Origin: Ardenticatenaceae bacterium
GTDB taxonomy: Bacteria > Chloroflexota > Anaerolineae > Promineifilales > Promineifilaceae
Assembly (NCBI GenBank): GCA_030065875.1
Contig: JASJCR010000059.1
Location: 1-40,256 of the forward strand
Reading direction: 5' to 3'
DNA: 40,256 nucleotides
Shown here: positions 18,559 through 27,246 of the stretch, piece after piece
Position numbering within the stretch: position 1 is the first letter of the stretch
How the letters are laid out: every line of letters starts with the position of its first letter
Program-made: the position numbers and the translations under genes
Notes under the pieces: model-generated
Databases searched by the model: none
Told to the model about the DNA's origin: nothing
The model's input: the letters and a program-made list of their open reading frames with translations, nothing else

Positions 18559-18595
18559 AGAGAGTACAAAAGTTTTCAAAACTTTTGTACTCTCT
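18559..18595 (+). terminator. Long hairpin after the MFS gene
   Basis: Two perfectly complementary 18-bp arms (AGAGAGTACAAAAGTTTT at 18559-18576 and its complement at 18578-18595) are separated by one base, starting 13 bases after the stop codon. There is no separate T-run, but the descending arm contains ACTTTTG. It probably ends MFS transcription. Its AGTTTTCAAAACT core resembles the hairpin at 22519-22551. Confidence 0.7.
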
Positions 18596-18677
18596 TCACC
18601 AGCTACGGTACCTAAGTCCTATTGTTAGCCAACCCCTAATCAAATCCCAACCAATTTATAACCAAAACCGGTTTCTT

Positions 18678-18706
18678 TTGACCGCGCCATGCGCTAAAAA
18701 TAAACT
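18678..18706 (+). promoter_or_regulatory. Candidate promoter for the secreted nuclease
   Basis: TTGACC (18678-18683) is separated by 17 bp from TAAACT (18701-18706). A second possible -35, TTGACC at 18706, overlaps it. Both are upstream of the TTG start at 18801, in an A/T-rich leader. Sequence match only. Confidence 0.4.
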
Positions 18707-18800
18707 TGACCCAATTGTGGTTCTTCAAATAAAAAACGACTTTTTCGGAGCCGAACCCAAAACTGAATAATCCATCTTCGCAAACAGGAGAAATAATCCC

Positions 18801-21800
18801 TTGAAAAAGATTCAACTCTTCCTCTTCATTTTAGCCAATTGTTTAGTTTTTGGCGGTGTATCCTCGTCCTTGGCGGCACCACCTGATGACCTGATTATCA
18901 CCGGGGTGATTGACGGTCCGTTAACCGGTGGAGTGCCCAAAGCGGTTGAGCTTTACGTGGTCAATAACATCGCCGATTTGAGCATTTACGGCCTGGGTTC
19001 AGCCAACAACGGTGGAGGGTCAGATGGAGAGGAGTTCACCTTTCCGGCCGTTGCCGCCACGGCCGGTGATTTTATCTATGTGGCTTCCGAAAGCACCGAA
19101 TTTACAAATTTCTTTGGCTTTGCACCGAATTACACCTCTGGGGCGATGGCCATCAACGGCGATGATGCCGTCGAGCTGTTTACCAGCGGTGCGGTCTCCG
19201 ATGTTTTTGGCGACATCAATGTCGATGGCACAGGTCAGGCGTGGGAGTATTTAGATGGCTGGGCCTATCGAAACGATGCAACTGGCCCAGATGGCACCAC
19301 GTTCACAATCGGCAACTGGTCTTTTAGCGGGCCAAATGCTTTGGATGGGGAGACCAGCAATGCCACCGCTGCCACGCCGTTTCCCATCGGCACCTACGCC
19401 CCAACTGTTGTTGATACCCCACCCAGCGTTTCCAGCACCACCCCGGCCGATACGGCCACCGGCGTGACCCTTAACAGCAACATTACTATTAACTTTGACG
19501 AGACGGTTGACGCCACGGCCGGGGCGTTCGCCATCGAATGCCCGGTGGCCACCCCTATCGCCTTTTCCGCGATCCCCACCCTGCCCGGCAGTGGCGGCAG
19601 CTTTGTCCTCGATCCAACCAGCGATCTGCCGGCCAACACCACCTGTACGGTCACCGTCACCGCGGCCAACATCACCGATCAGGACGGCACGGCCGACAAC
19701 ATGGCGGCCGATTATGTGTTTACCTTTACGACGCTAAATCCAGCCACCGTTTGCAATGATCCAGATACGCTGATAAGCGTCATTCAAGGCAGCGGCGCGG
19801 CCAGCCCGGAAGACGGCAATGTTCACACCATTCAGGGAATTGTGGTTGGCGATTTCCAGGGTTCAGCCAACTTAAGCGGCTTCTTTGTTCAGGAAGAAGA
19901 TCTCGATGCGGACGCCAACAGCGCCACTTCAGAAGGCCTCTACGTATTTGATGGTGCTTCTCCTTCTGTGGATGTGAGCGTTGGCGATGAGGTGCAGGTC
20001 ACCGGCACGGTTGATGAATTTTTCAATCTTACTGAGCTGACCTCTGTGACCAATGTAGCCATCTGCAGTACCGGCAACACCCTGCCCACCGCTGCCACCG
20101 TTACCCTGCCAGTTGCTTCTTTGGATGATTTTGAAGCGGTTGAAGGGATGCTCGTGACCAGCAGCCAAACGCTGGTGGTGACCAACCACTTCCCTCTCGG
20201 CCGAGGGGGGATTCTGGAGCTTTCATTCGGCAGCCGCCTCTTCCAGCCGACGCAAATCACAACCCCCGGCGCGGCCGCGCTGGCCCAGCAGGATGCTAAC
20301 AATCTCAACCGGATTTTGCTCGATGACGGCAATTTAAACCAAAACGTTGATCCGATCGTCTACCCCCTGCCGGGTGGGCTGAGTGCCAGCAACACCGTTC
20401 GCGGCGGGGATACCGTGAGCAATATCACCGGCGTGCTGACCTACAGCTGGAACGGCTGGAGCGGCACCGATGCGTATCGCATTCATCCAACCCAAAACCC
20501 AACCTTTACTGCCGTTAATACCCGGCCCACGGTCGCCCCTAATGTGGGTGGATCGCTGCGGGTAGCCAGCTTTAACGTGCTGAATTACTTTACGACCTTT
20601 GGCAGCCGTGGGGCTGACGACGCCACCGAATTAACCCGCCAGCGGGACAAGCTGGTGGCGGCCCTAGTCAAGCTCGATGCCGATATCGTTGGTCTGATGG
20701 AAATTGAAAATCATCCGGCCGATGACGCCCTGATCGACCTGGTGAACAGCCTCAACAGTGTGGCCGGGGCCGGTACCTACGCCTTCATCAATTCAGGGGT
20801 GATCGGATTAGACGCGATTAAGGTAGCTCTGATTTACAAACCGGCTGCCGTTTCCCCGACCGGTTCCTTTACCATTTTAGACAGTGGCGTTGATCCGACG
20901 TTTATCGACACCAAAAACCGACCGGTCCTCATCCAGTCGTTTACCGAAACGGCGACGGGAGAGGTCGTCACGGTAGCGGTCAATCACTTTAAATCAAAAG
21001 GATCCGCCTGTGATGATGTCGGTGATCCCAACTTGAATGATGGGCAGGGGAACTGCAATGGAGTGCGCACAGCGGCCGCCCTGGCGCTGGCCAACTACCT
21101 GGCGACCGATCCGACCAGTTCCGGCAGCCCGAATTTCCTGATTCTTGGTGACCTGAACAGCTACGCTATGGAAGACCCCATCACCACGCTTGAAGGGGTG
21201 GGGTACATCAACCTGGTCAAGGCATTTGGGGGTACCTATGGGTATAGCTTTGACGGTCAGTGGGGTACGCTTGACTACGCGATGAGCAGCACCGCGCTGC
21301 GGCCGCTGGTCACCGGTGCGGAAGAGTGGCACATCAACGCCGATGAGCCGATCAGCCTTGACTACAACACCAACTTCAAGAGTGCCGGGCAAGTTATCAG
21401 TCTGTACAACAACGATGAATATCGCGCTTCCGATCACGATCCGGTGGTTATCGGTCTGGACCTCGATTTGACGTTTGACGTGGTGATTAATGAAGTCGAC
21501 GCCAACCAGCCGGGGACAGATAACGCCGGTTTTGTGGAGCTGAAAAACGTCTCGGCCGGATCCGTTGATCTCGGTAGTTACACGCTCGAACTGGTTAACG
21601 GCAGCAACGACACCGTTTATGAGACGATTAACCTGGCCAGCGCAAACGTCCCGGCCGGAGGCTACTACCTCATTTGCTTTGACAATGGTGCAGCCATGAC
21701 CAACTGTGATCAGGTTGTGGCGGCCGGCATTCAAAACGGGCCGGATGCTGTCGGGCTGCGGCTCAATGGTTCCCTAGTTGATGCGGTCAGCTATGGCGGT

Positions 21801-22505
21801 CCGGTCGCCGGCTACACCGAAACAGCCGCGGCCGTCGGTGATTCTGACACGATTGGTCTGGGGCTTTCGCGCTTTGCGGACGGCACGGATACCAACGACA
21901 ACAGCGCCGATTTTAGTGCGCGCTGTATCACGCCCGGTTTAGAGAATATCGTTCAAAACAGCGGCTGTTTTACTGAATTCACGGAACAGTGCTCGGTGAC
22001 CACCACCAGCTACAGCCTGGGCACCACCAGCCCGGCGATCATCGAACCGACCGCTTTGGGCACGCCGCCCATCAGCTGTTTGCGCGTCCTCTATTTTGAT
22101 TACGGTCACCCCAACGCCACGGCCAACTTCCTGACGAGCTTCTGGCATATTGAGCCGTCACCGGCCAACGCCGGGTCAACCACGCCATTTGCCGTTAACC
22201 TGACCCTGCCCTTGACGACCCCAACTCCGGGAGAAGACAAATTGTGTCGCTGGCTCGACGGGGCCGGTCCGGGAGCGGGTTGGGATTGCGCGGCCGATGC
22301 TTATGGTCCCAACAGCATTACCCGCATTGGTCTAAACGGATTTTCCGATTGGGCGGTGGGGGACAACGTCGGACCTACTTCGGTGGTTATGAGCGAGCAG
22401 CGGGCCACCGGGGCCACTGCTGGAACCGGAATCTGGCTGCTGCTTCTAGCCGGGCTGGGTCTGGCTACGCTGGCCGTGATCGGCCGCCGCCGACGCAGCT
22501 GGTGA
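18801..22505 (+). CDS. Secreted ExeM/NucH-type nuclease with LTD domains and C-terminal anchor
   Basis: 1234 residues. A Sec signal (KKIQLFLFILANCLVFGGVSSSLAA) is followed by a lamin-tail/LTD-like region (about 30-200), a Big_5-type Ig-like domain (about 205-312), an OB-fold-like segment (about 320-480), and an endonuclease/exonuclease/phosphatase domain (about 586-882) with LRVASFNVLNYF, GLMEIENH, VAVNHFKSKGS, ILGDLNSYAMEDP and a catalytic SDHDPVV end. Next come a second LTD domain (VVINEVDANQPGTDNAGFVELKN), a Cys-containing region, and a final transmembrane helix with an Arg-rich tail (GIWLLLLAGLGLA...RRRR). It should degrade extracellular DNA for nutrients or biofilm turnover. The start is TTG with AGGAG ten bases upstream. 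The tail resembles CTERM-type cell-surface sorting signals. Confidence 0.9.
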   Translation: MKKIQLFLFILANCLVFGGVSSSLAAPPDDLIITGVIDGPLTGGVPKAVELYVVNNIADLSIYGLGSANNGGGSDGEEFTFPAVAATAGDFIYVASESTEFTNFFGFAPNYTSGAMAINGDDAVELFTSGAVSDVFGDINVDGTGQAWEYLDGWAYRNDATGPDGTTFTIGNWSFSGPNALDGETSNATAATPFPIGTYAPTVVDTPPSVSSTTPADTATGVTLNSNITINFDETVDATAGAFAIECPVATPIAFSAIPTLPGSGGSFVLDPTSDLPANTTCTVTVTAANITDQDGTADNMAADYVFTFTTLNPATVCNDPDTLISVIQGSGAASPEDGNVHTIQGIVVGDFQGSANLSGFFVQEEDLDADANSATSEGLYVFDGASPSVDVSVGDEVQVTGTVDEFFNLTELTSVTNVAICSTGNTLPTAATVTLPVASLDDFEAVEGMLVTSSQTLVVTNHFPLGRGGILELSFGSRLFQPTQITTPGAAALAQQDANNLNRILLDDGNLNQNVDPIVYPLPGGLSASNTVRGGDTVSNITGVLTYSWNGWSGTDAYRIHPTQNPTFTAVNTRPTVAPNVGGSLRVASFNVLNYFTTFGSRGADDATELTRQRDKLVAALVKLDADIVGLMEIENHPADDALIDLVNSLNSVAGAGTYAFINSGVIGLDAIKVALIYKPAAVSPTGSFTILDSGVDPTFIDTKNRPVLIQSFTETATGEVVTVAVNHFKSKGSACDDVGDPNLNDGQGNCNGVRTAAALALANYLATDPTSSGSPNFLILGDLNSYAMEDPITTLEGVGYINLVKAFGGTYGYSFDGQWGTLDYAMSSTALRPLVTGAEEWHINADEPISLDYNTNFKSAGQVISLYNNDEYRASDHDPVVIGLDLDLTFDVVINEVDANQPGTDNAGFVELKNVSAGSVDLGSYTLELVNGSNDTVYETINLASANVPAGGYYLICFDNGAAMTNCDQVVAAGIQNGPDAVGLRLNGSLVDAVSYGGPVAGYTETAAAVGDSDTIGLGLSRFADGTDTNDNSADFSARCITPGLENIVQNSGCFTEFTEQCSVTTTSYSLGTTSPAIIEPTALGTPPISCLRVLYFDYGHPNATANFLTSFWHIEPSPANAGSTTPFAVNLTLPLTTPTPGEDKLCRWLDGAGPGAGWDCAADAYGPNSITRIGLNGFSDWAVGDNVGPTSVVMSEQRATGATAGTGIWLLLLAGLGLATLAVIGRRRRSW

Positions 22506-22518
22506 TTCGTTGGGATTT

Positions 22519-22551
22519 AGACCACAATAGTTTCCAAAACTATTGTGGTCT
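22519..22551 (+). terminator. Hairpin after the nuclease gene
   Basis: The arms AGACCACAATAGTTT (22519-22533) and AAACTATTGTGGTCT (22537-22551) are perfectly complementary with a three-base loop. It lies 14 bases after the nuclease stop and 15 bases before the thrC start, so it probably ends nuclease transcription; readthrough could affect thrC. Confidence 0.7.
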
Positions 22552-22566
22552 TGATAAAATCCCTTC

Positions 22567-23862
22567 ATGATTCATTATTACAGCACCCGCTATACCGCCC
22601 CCGAGGTCAACTTTGAAACCGCTCTTTTTCAGGGATTGGCCCCTGATGGGGGATTGTATTTTCCAACCGAGTTTCCGTCATTTTCGGCCGCCGAAATCGC
22701 TGCATTGCGCGGCTGTTCTCTGCCTGAAGTGGGGTTTCGCGTCTTGCAAAAGTGGTTTGGGCCCGAGATCAAAACGGCCGCCCTCAAAGATATCGCTGAC
22801 AGCGCCCTGCATTTTCCCATTCCCCTACAGCAAGTTGGTCCTTACCAAATTTTAGAGCTTTTCCACGGCCCGACGCTGGCCTTTAAAGATGTGGCCGCTC
22901 AGACGCTTTCCCGTCTGATGAGCCACTTCTTGCAAAAGCGGCAGGAAAAAATCACCCTGCTGGTAGCTACCAGCGGGGATACGGGTGGGGCGATCGCTCA
23001 CGGCTTCTCTGATGTTCCGAATATCGATGTGTATGTTTTATTTCCCAGGGGACGTATCAGCGCCCTGCAGGAAGAGCAGCTCACCCGAGTGGCGGACAAC
23101 GTCCACCCCATCAAAATTGATGGTTACTTCGACGACTGTCAGGCGATGGTCAAGCAGGCGTTTAACGACCCCGACCTGCAGCCTCTCAAGCTGACCTCGG
23201 CCAATTCAATCAGCATCGGCCGCCTGATTCCTCAAATAATTTATTACGTCTATGCCTACGCCCAAACCGGCCGGGATGATCTGCAATTTGTCGTGCCCTC
23301 CGGGAATTTTGGCAATTTGACCGGGGCGATGTTTGCCCAAAAAATGGGGCTGCCGTTTTTTTCTTTTATCGCCGCCAACAACCGCAACGATGCGGCCGTG
23401 CGCTATCTGGCCAGCGGCCGGTATGAGCCTCACGAGACGGTAGCCACGATGTCCAACGCCATGGATGTCGGCAACCCCAGCAACTTCGTGCGCATTCTGG
23501 AGCTGTACGGACACGATCACGGCCGTTTGGCGGCCGAGCTGCAGGCTGTGGCCATTACGGACGCCACAACAATCGAGACGATCAGCCGGATCAAGGAAGA
23601 GCACGATTATTTGCTCGATCCACACACGGCTGTGGGCTGGACCGCTGCAGAGCAGCTGGCTGACCGCAACCGTCCCACCATCATAGTAGGCACCGCTTCG
23701 CCGATTAAATTCGCCCGTGAAATCGCCGCTCAAACCGGTTTGCAAATCAGCGATCGTGAAGCGATCGAGCAGCTGAGCGAGCGGCCGCGCAAGGTGACCG
23801 ATCTGCCAAACCGGTATGAAGCGTTTAGGGCGCATCTCTTGAAATTCCCGGAAAATACTTAA
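22567..23862 (+). CDS. thrC: Threonine synthase
   Basis: A 431-residue PLP enzyme converting O-phospho-L-homoserine to L-threonine. The N-terminus MIHYYSTRY, FQGLAPDGGLYFP and the PLP-lysine block ELFHGPTLAFKDVA (K107) identify the long (class II, E. coli/yeast-like) form. Further blocks are LLVATSGDTGGAIAHGF, VYVLFPRGRIS, LTSANSISIGRLIPQIIYYVYAY, FVVPSGNFGNLTGAMFAQKMGLP and DPHTAVGW near the end. Length is normal. No clear ribosome-binding site precedes ATG 22567. It is a single-gene unit without neighbouring hom or thrB; the pathway genes must be elsewhere. A copy of the ATTTTCCGGGAATTT element (inverted) lies in its final codons. Confidence 0.96.
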   Translation: MIHYYSTRYTAPEVNFETALFQGLAPDGGLYFPTEFPSFSAAEIAALRGCSLPEVGFRVLQKWFGPEIKTAALKDIADSALHFPIPLQQVGPYQILELFHGPTLAFKDVAAQTLSRLMSHFLQKRQEKITLLVATSGDTGGAIAHGFSDVPNIDVYVLFPRGRISALQEEQLTRVADNVHPIKIDGYFDDCQAMVKQAFNDPDLQPLKLTSANSISIGRLIPQIIYYVYAYAQTGRDDLQFVVPSGNFGNLTGAMFAQKMGLPFFSFIAANNRNDAAVRYLASGRYEPHETVATMSNAMDVGNPSNFVRILELYGHDHGRLAAELQAVAITDATTIETISRIKEEHDYLLDPHTAVGWTAAEQLADRNRPTIIVGTASPIKFAREIAAQTGLQISDREAIEQLSERPRKVTDLPNRYEAFRAHLLKFPENT

Positions 23863-24142
23863 GTAAGCTCTTAAAATCAGGATGACACGAATTAAAAGGA
23901 TTTTCCGGTTTAAGGTGGGAAATTCGCGTCATTCGTAAAATCTCGTTTTTAAATTTTGTACTTTGACCCATTTAAATAGAAACTTTCATTTGGGCATTTT
24001 CCGGGAATTTAGCCAACAAACCCTGCACCAATTTTTTGCACTGCGGCTCACCTTACAGAGAAACACAATCCCAGACGGTATAGTTTGAGTAGTTTCCCGA
24101 ACTCTTTATGGGAACGTCCCTTTTATCAATTTTCCGGGAAAT
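23842..24142. promoter_or_regulatory. Three copies of ATTTTCCGGGAA(A/T)T
   Basis: ATTTTCCGGGAATTT occurs exactly at 23996-24010 and, inverted, at 23842-23856 (inside the thrC 3' end). AATTTTCCGGGAAAT is at 24128-24142. The core TTTCCGGGAA is nearly palindromic. Three near-identical 15-mers within 300 bp just upstream of a sigma-factor gene suggest protein-binding sites for its control. The binding protein is unknown. Confidence 0.5.
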
Positions 24143-24230
24143 AGACGAAAAATTGACCAATCTGAAACCTTTTTTCAATTTAGCGATTGTCTATTGTAAA
24201 ACGACCCTGAAACTGGCCAGTTAAGGATTC
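23863..24230. other. 368-bp intergenic region upstream of the sigma factor
   Basis: No gene is seen. It contains an imperfect inverted repeat (ATGACACGAATT at 23882-23893 against AATTCGCGTCAT at 23921-23932) that looks like another dispersed element, followed by two of the three ATTTTCCGGGAA sites and a possible ECF-type promoter just before the sigma-factor gene. Confidence 0.6.
24163..24193 (+). promoter_or_regulatory. Possible ECF-type promoter for the sigma factor gene
   Basis: TGAAACC (24163-24169) and GTCTA (24189-24193) resemble the -35 (GAAC-type) and -10 (GTC-type) elements of ECF sigma factors, separated by 19 bp, slightly longer than usual. It would fit autoregulation but is weak evidence. 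Confidence 0.3.
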
Positions 24231-24803
24231 ATGATGCAGGAAGTTGACGACATGGAACTTGTAAAACAAGCCCAATCGGGCAATCTCTCCGCTGTTGGGG
24301 AATTATACGATCGACATCGGCCAAAGATTTTTCGCTATATTCGATTTAAAACCGCAAATACCCAGGTAGCCCAGGATTTGACCGGCGAAGTATTTTTACG
24401 CATGGTCAATCATCTTTCCACATTTGAGCCGCGCGGCGTTCCCTTTTCCGCCTGGCTGTATCGCATCGCCCGCAATTTGATCATCAAAGAAGGGCAGCAG
24501 GAAAGCAGGCGTTCGACCGTTCCTTTAGGGTACGCTGATGACCTCAACCACAATCACAATCAGGATAATCCGGCGGTTGTTGTTGAGCGACGGCTGCAAA
24601 TGGAACGTGTCTGGCAGGGACTGGAAAAAATCGACGACAATCAGCGGGAAGTGCTCATGCTGCGGTTTATCGCCGGACTTTCTCTAAAAGAAACCGCTCG
24701 AACTCTGGATCGAACTGTGGCCTCAGTAAAAACATTGCAACATCGCGGGGTTTTGGCTTTGCAGGCGGCCTTAGCCATCATTGAACACAAGGTGGAGTCA
24801 TAA
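24231..24803 (+). CDS. ECF-type RNA polymerase sigma factor
   Basis: A 190-residue sigma-70-family protein with only regions 2 and 4. Region 2 is at about residues 10-90 (LYDRHRPKIFRYIRFKT, DLTGEVFLRMVNHL, FSAWLYRIARNLIIK), and region 4 at about 128-180 (LEKIDDNQREVLMLRFIAGLSLKETARTLDRTVASVKTLQHRGVLALQ). It lacks regions 1 and 3, as ECF factors do. The ATG at 24231 has an adjacent ATG at 24234. It overlaps the next gene by one base (TAATG), coupling it to the membrane FecR-domain protein, which is the likely anti-sigma or signal partner. Sites at 23842-24142 may control it. The stimulus is unknown. Confidence 0.92.
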   Translation: MMQEVDDMELVKQAQSGNLSAVGELYDRHRPKIFRYIRFKTANTQVAQDLTGEVFLRMVNHLSTFEPRGVPFSAWLYRIARNLIIKEGQQESRRSTVPLGYADDLNHNHNQDNPAVVVERRLQMERVWQGLEKIDDNQREVLMLRFIAGLSLKETARTLDRTVASVKTLQHRGVLALQAALAIIEHKVES

Positions 24804-27166
24804 TGAGCGAGTTAGAACAGATATTACAACAACGCATTGAACAATTAGAGGCTGGCGAGCCGCTGGAAGCGTGCCTGGCCGGATTGCCGAAACAGGAAGC
24901 AGAGGCGTTGCAGTTAATCGCGGCCGTTCGTTCTCTATCCGTGGACGACGCTGATGAAGCGCTTGTTGCCGCCCAGCGCGCAGAAATTTTAGGTGCCGCA
25001 GCCACCCACATCAACGGGTCAGCTGTGGCTCCCGCTTCTGCAGGTCTTTTGGAGCGGATAAAAGCGTGGTTTGAGCCGCTGAAAGGTTATCAGCGGCTGG
25101 CGGTTGGATTGGCCCCTTTATTTCTGATTTTGATCGTTACATTGGCCTTCTGGGGAGTCAACCGCGGCAATGATGTGGCGGATGGCAATCCTGTGGCGGT
25201 AATTTCAGAGAACGGGACGGAAGCGGAACTTGCAGAAACGGCCGCTGAAGAGACCGGTATCGCCGGAGAAGTGGCGTCGGAAGAACCGGCCGTGGAAGTG
25301 GCCGCAGAGGCAGAGGCGGGAGCAGGAAATGAAGAGCCCGTGATTTTTATGCCTCTGTTAACCAGCGCAATCGATTTATCTCCACAAACGGCCGTCGTCG
25401 AAGAGGTGCAGGGAGTGGTGCAAATTCAAACCGGTGCGGATGAATGGACGGCCGTAACCGGTCAGACTACCTTAGCCGCTGGTCAGCGCGTGCGAACCGG
25501 CGACCTTTCGCAGGTTACCCTGACTTTCTATGACGGCAGTCAGGCGTTTTTGGGAGCAGACACCGAAATTTCGGTTGATGAATTGGATGCCCAGAAGCCC
25601 GAAAATGGGTTTCGGACGATTGTGATGACTCAGTGGGCGGGAGACAGCGAACACAGCGTTGAGTTTCGCAATGATCGTGGCTCTCGCTATGAGGTGAAAA
25701 CACCAACCGGTTCCGGGGTTGCCCGGGGCACTAAATTCCGCGTGTTGGTGATCCCTAACAGGCTGGCTCGCTATATCGTCACCGAAGGTAAAGTTGATGT
25801 TTCCGGGCAGAGCCGCACGGTTTCTGTTACCGCCGGGCAGCTGACCACTTTCCCGGCCGGTGGCGCCCCACAAGATCCAGCGTTTAACATCTCGGGGGAA
25901 GGAGAGGTCACGGCCGTTGGTGCCGTATGGACCATTGCCGGACAAACGTTCCAAACGGGCGAGCAAACGATCATTGTGGGCAATCCGGAGGTGGGTGATG
26001 TGGTCAAAGTTGACGGCCATTTACTCCCCGATGGCACCCGCGTGGCCGACTTCATAATATTGCTGCGGCGCGCGGTAGCCAACCAATTTACCTTGAGTGG
26101 CGAGGTTGAGGAGATTGGACCCACCTGGACCGTTGCCGGACAGGCGATTTTGATCAACGCGGACACGGTCCTGGATCCGGATATCGTCGTGGGTGACAAG
26201 GTGCGGGTTGACGGTTTGATTATGCCTGGGGGATCACTTCTGGCCCAGGAAATCCTTCGTCTGGAAGAGGCCCTGGGTTTGCCGTTCCAGCTGAGCGGAG
26301 TGGTCCAGGCGATCAGCCCGGAAAGCTGGACGATTTCCGGCCAGGTGATTACCGTCAACGACGAAACGGTCATCGATGGTGGTGATGTTGACATTGCTAT
26401 TGGTGATGTGGTCGACGTGCGAGGCTGGATTTTAGAAGACGACAGCTGGCTGGCCACTGAGATTACCCTTCAGACGGAAGAAGTGCCCACTTTCGAAATC
26501 AGCGGCGAGGTTGAATCCATCGACCCGTGGGTGGTGTCGGGCATTGATTTTGAAACCCGGCCGTGGACCAATGTGGCTCCCAATATTGCCGTGGGGGATC
26601 GCGTCCGGGTTCAAGGAACGATTTTGAGTGATGGCACCCGCGTGGCCGACGCCATCACTTTACTCGACGAAACCCAGCCCAACACCATTATTTTTATAGG
26701 CCTTGTAGGCAGTATCGATCCCTGGATCGTCAATGGATTGCCCCTGATCATTCCGGGTGAGGCTTCGATCTTTGGCAACGTGGTTGTTGGATCTTTGGTG
26801 GTCGTACAAGCGCAGTTGCTTCCTGATGGCACGTGGACGGTGCTTTCGATCCGGCTGCTGTATCCGGAAAGTGAATTTGGGGTAGGTTGTTTGGTTTTAA
26901 GCACCCCTATCATTGCCGTAACGGCCGAATTTATTCAGGTGAAGCATTGGAGTGGAAATATAGACCGCAGCAGTTTTGATGTGGAAAATGATGATGATAT
27001 CAAGGAGAATGCTGTCGTGGCGCTACCGATTTGTGCCGGCATTGAAGGACCAATCCTCATTACAACAAGAATCATCGTAATCTACCGGCCGACGATTATC
27101 ATCATTGACGACGGTGGGGGTGCACCACCGCCGCAGCGTGGCGGCAGTTCGGACAAGAGCTCTTAA
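24803..27166 (+). CDS. Membrane FecR-domain protein with five DUF5666-like repeats
   Basis: 787 residues. The cytoplasmic N-terminus (1-95) is helical and Glu-rich like an anti-sigma segment. A single transmembrane helix (about 100-119, LAVGLAPLFLILIVTLAFWGV) follows, then an acidic linker and a FecR domain (about 196-350: VQGVVQIQTGADEWTAVTGQ, LAAGQRVRTGDLSQVTLTFYDGS, YEVKTPTGSGVARGTKFRV, VTAGQLTTFPAGG). Five beta-rich repeats of the DUF5666 type follow (about 363-421, 430-488, 496-556, 565-621, 631-686), each with a WTI/WxVxG strand and a VGDxVxVxG...DGT...A turn. A Gly/Pro-rich C-terminus ends it. It probably senses or scaffolds envelope conditions and controls the overlapping sigma factor. 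A hairpin terminator follows at 27181. Confidence 0.87.
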   Translation: MSELEQILQQRIEQLEAGEPLEACLAGLPKQEAEALQLIAAVRSLSVDDADEALVAAQRAEILGAAATHINGSAVAPASAGLLERIKAWFEPLKGYQRLAVGLAPLFLILIVTLAFWGVNRGNDVADGNPVAVISENGTEAELAETAAEETGIAGEVASEEPAVEVAAEAEAGAGNEEPVIFMPLLTSAIDLSPQTAVVEEVQGVVQIQTGADEWTAVTGQTTLAAGQRVRTGDLSQVTLTFYDGSQAFLGADTEISVDELDAQKPENGFRTIVMTQWAGDSEHSVEFRNDRGSRYEVKTPTGSGVARGTKFRVLVIPNRLARYIVTEGKVDVSGQSRTVSVTAGQLTTFPAGGAPQDPAFNISGEGEVTAVGAVWTIAGQTFQTGEQTIIVGNPEVGDVVKVDGHLLPDGTRVADFIILLRRAVANQFTLSGEVEEIGPTWTVAGQAILINADTVLDPDIVVGDKVRVDGLIMPGGSLLAQEILRLEEALGLPFQLSGVVQAISPESWTISGQVITVNDETVIDGGDVDIAIGDVVDVRGWILEDDSWLATEITLQTEEVPTFEISGEVESIDPWVVSGIDFETRPWTNVAPNIAVGDRVRVQGTILSDGTRVADAITLLDETQPNTIIFIGLVGSIDPWIVNGLPLIIPGEASIFGNVVVGSLVVVQAQLLPDGTWTVLSIRLLYPESEFGVGCLVLSTPIIAVTAEFIQVKHWSGNIDRSSFDVENDDDIKENAVVALPICAGIEGPILITTRIIVIYRPTIIIIDDGGGAPPPQRGGSSDKSS

Positions 27167-27180
27167 CAACCCCACCTTTG

Positions 27181-27208
27181 AGCCCCCTCCTGTTTTTGGG
27201 AGGGGGCT
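27181..27208 (+). terminator. Intrinsic-type terminator of the sigma/FecR operon
   Basis: AGCCCCCTCC (27181-27190) pairs with GGAGGGGGCT (27199-27208) around a T-rich loop, 14 bases after the stop codon; only a short mixed T tract follows. A TTG-initiated upstream extension of the next ORF would lie in this stem, which argues for a later start for that gene. Confidence 0.65.
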
Positions 27209-27246
27209 TACTCTTTACTAAATACCTTGTTTGGGGCGAATCATAT

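Noticed and set aside
20994..21734. A 246-residue minus-strand ORF inside the nuclease gene
   Set aside because: It is antisense to conserved nuclease motifs and has no recognisable protein features; a shadow of codon composition.
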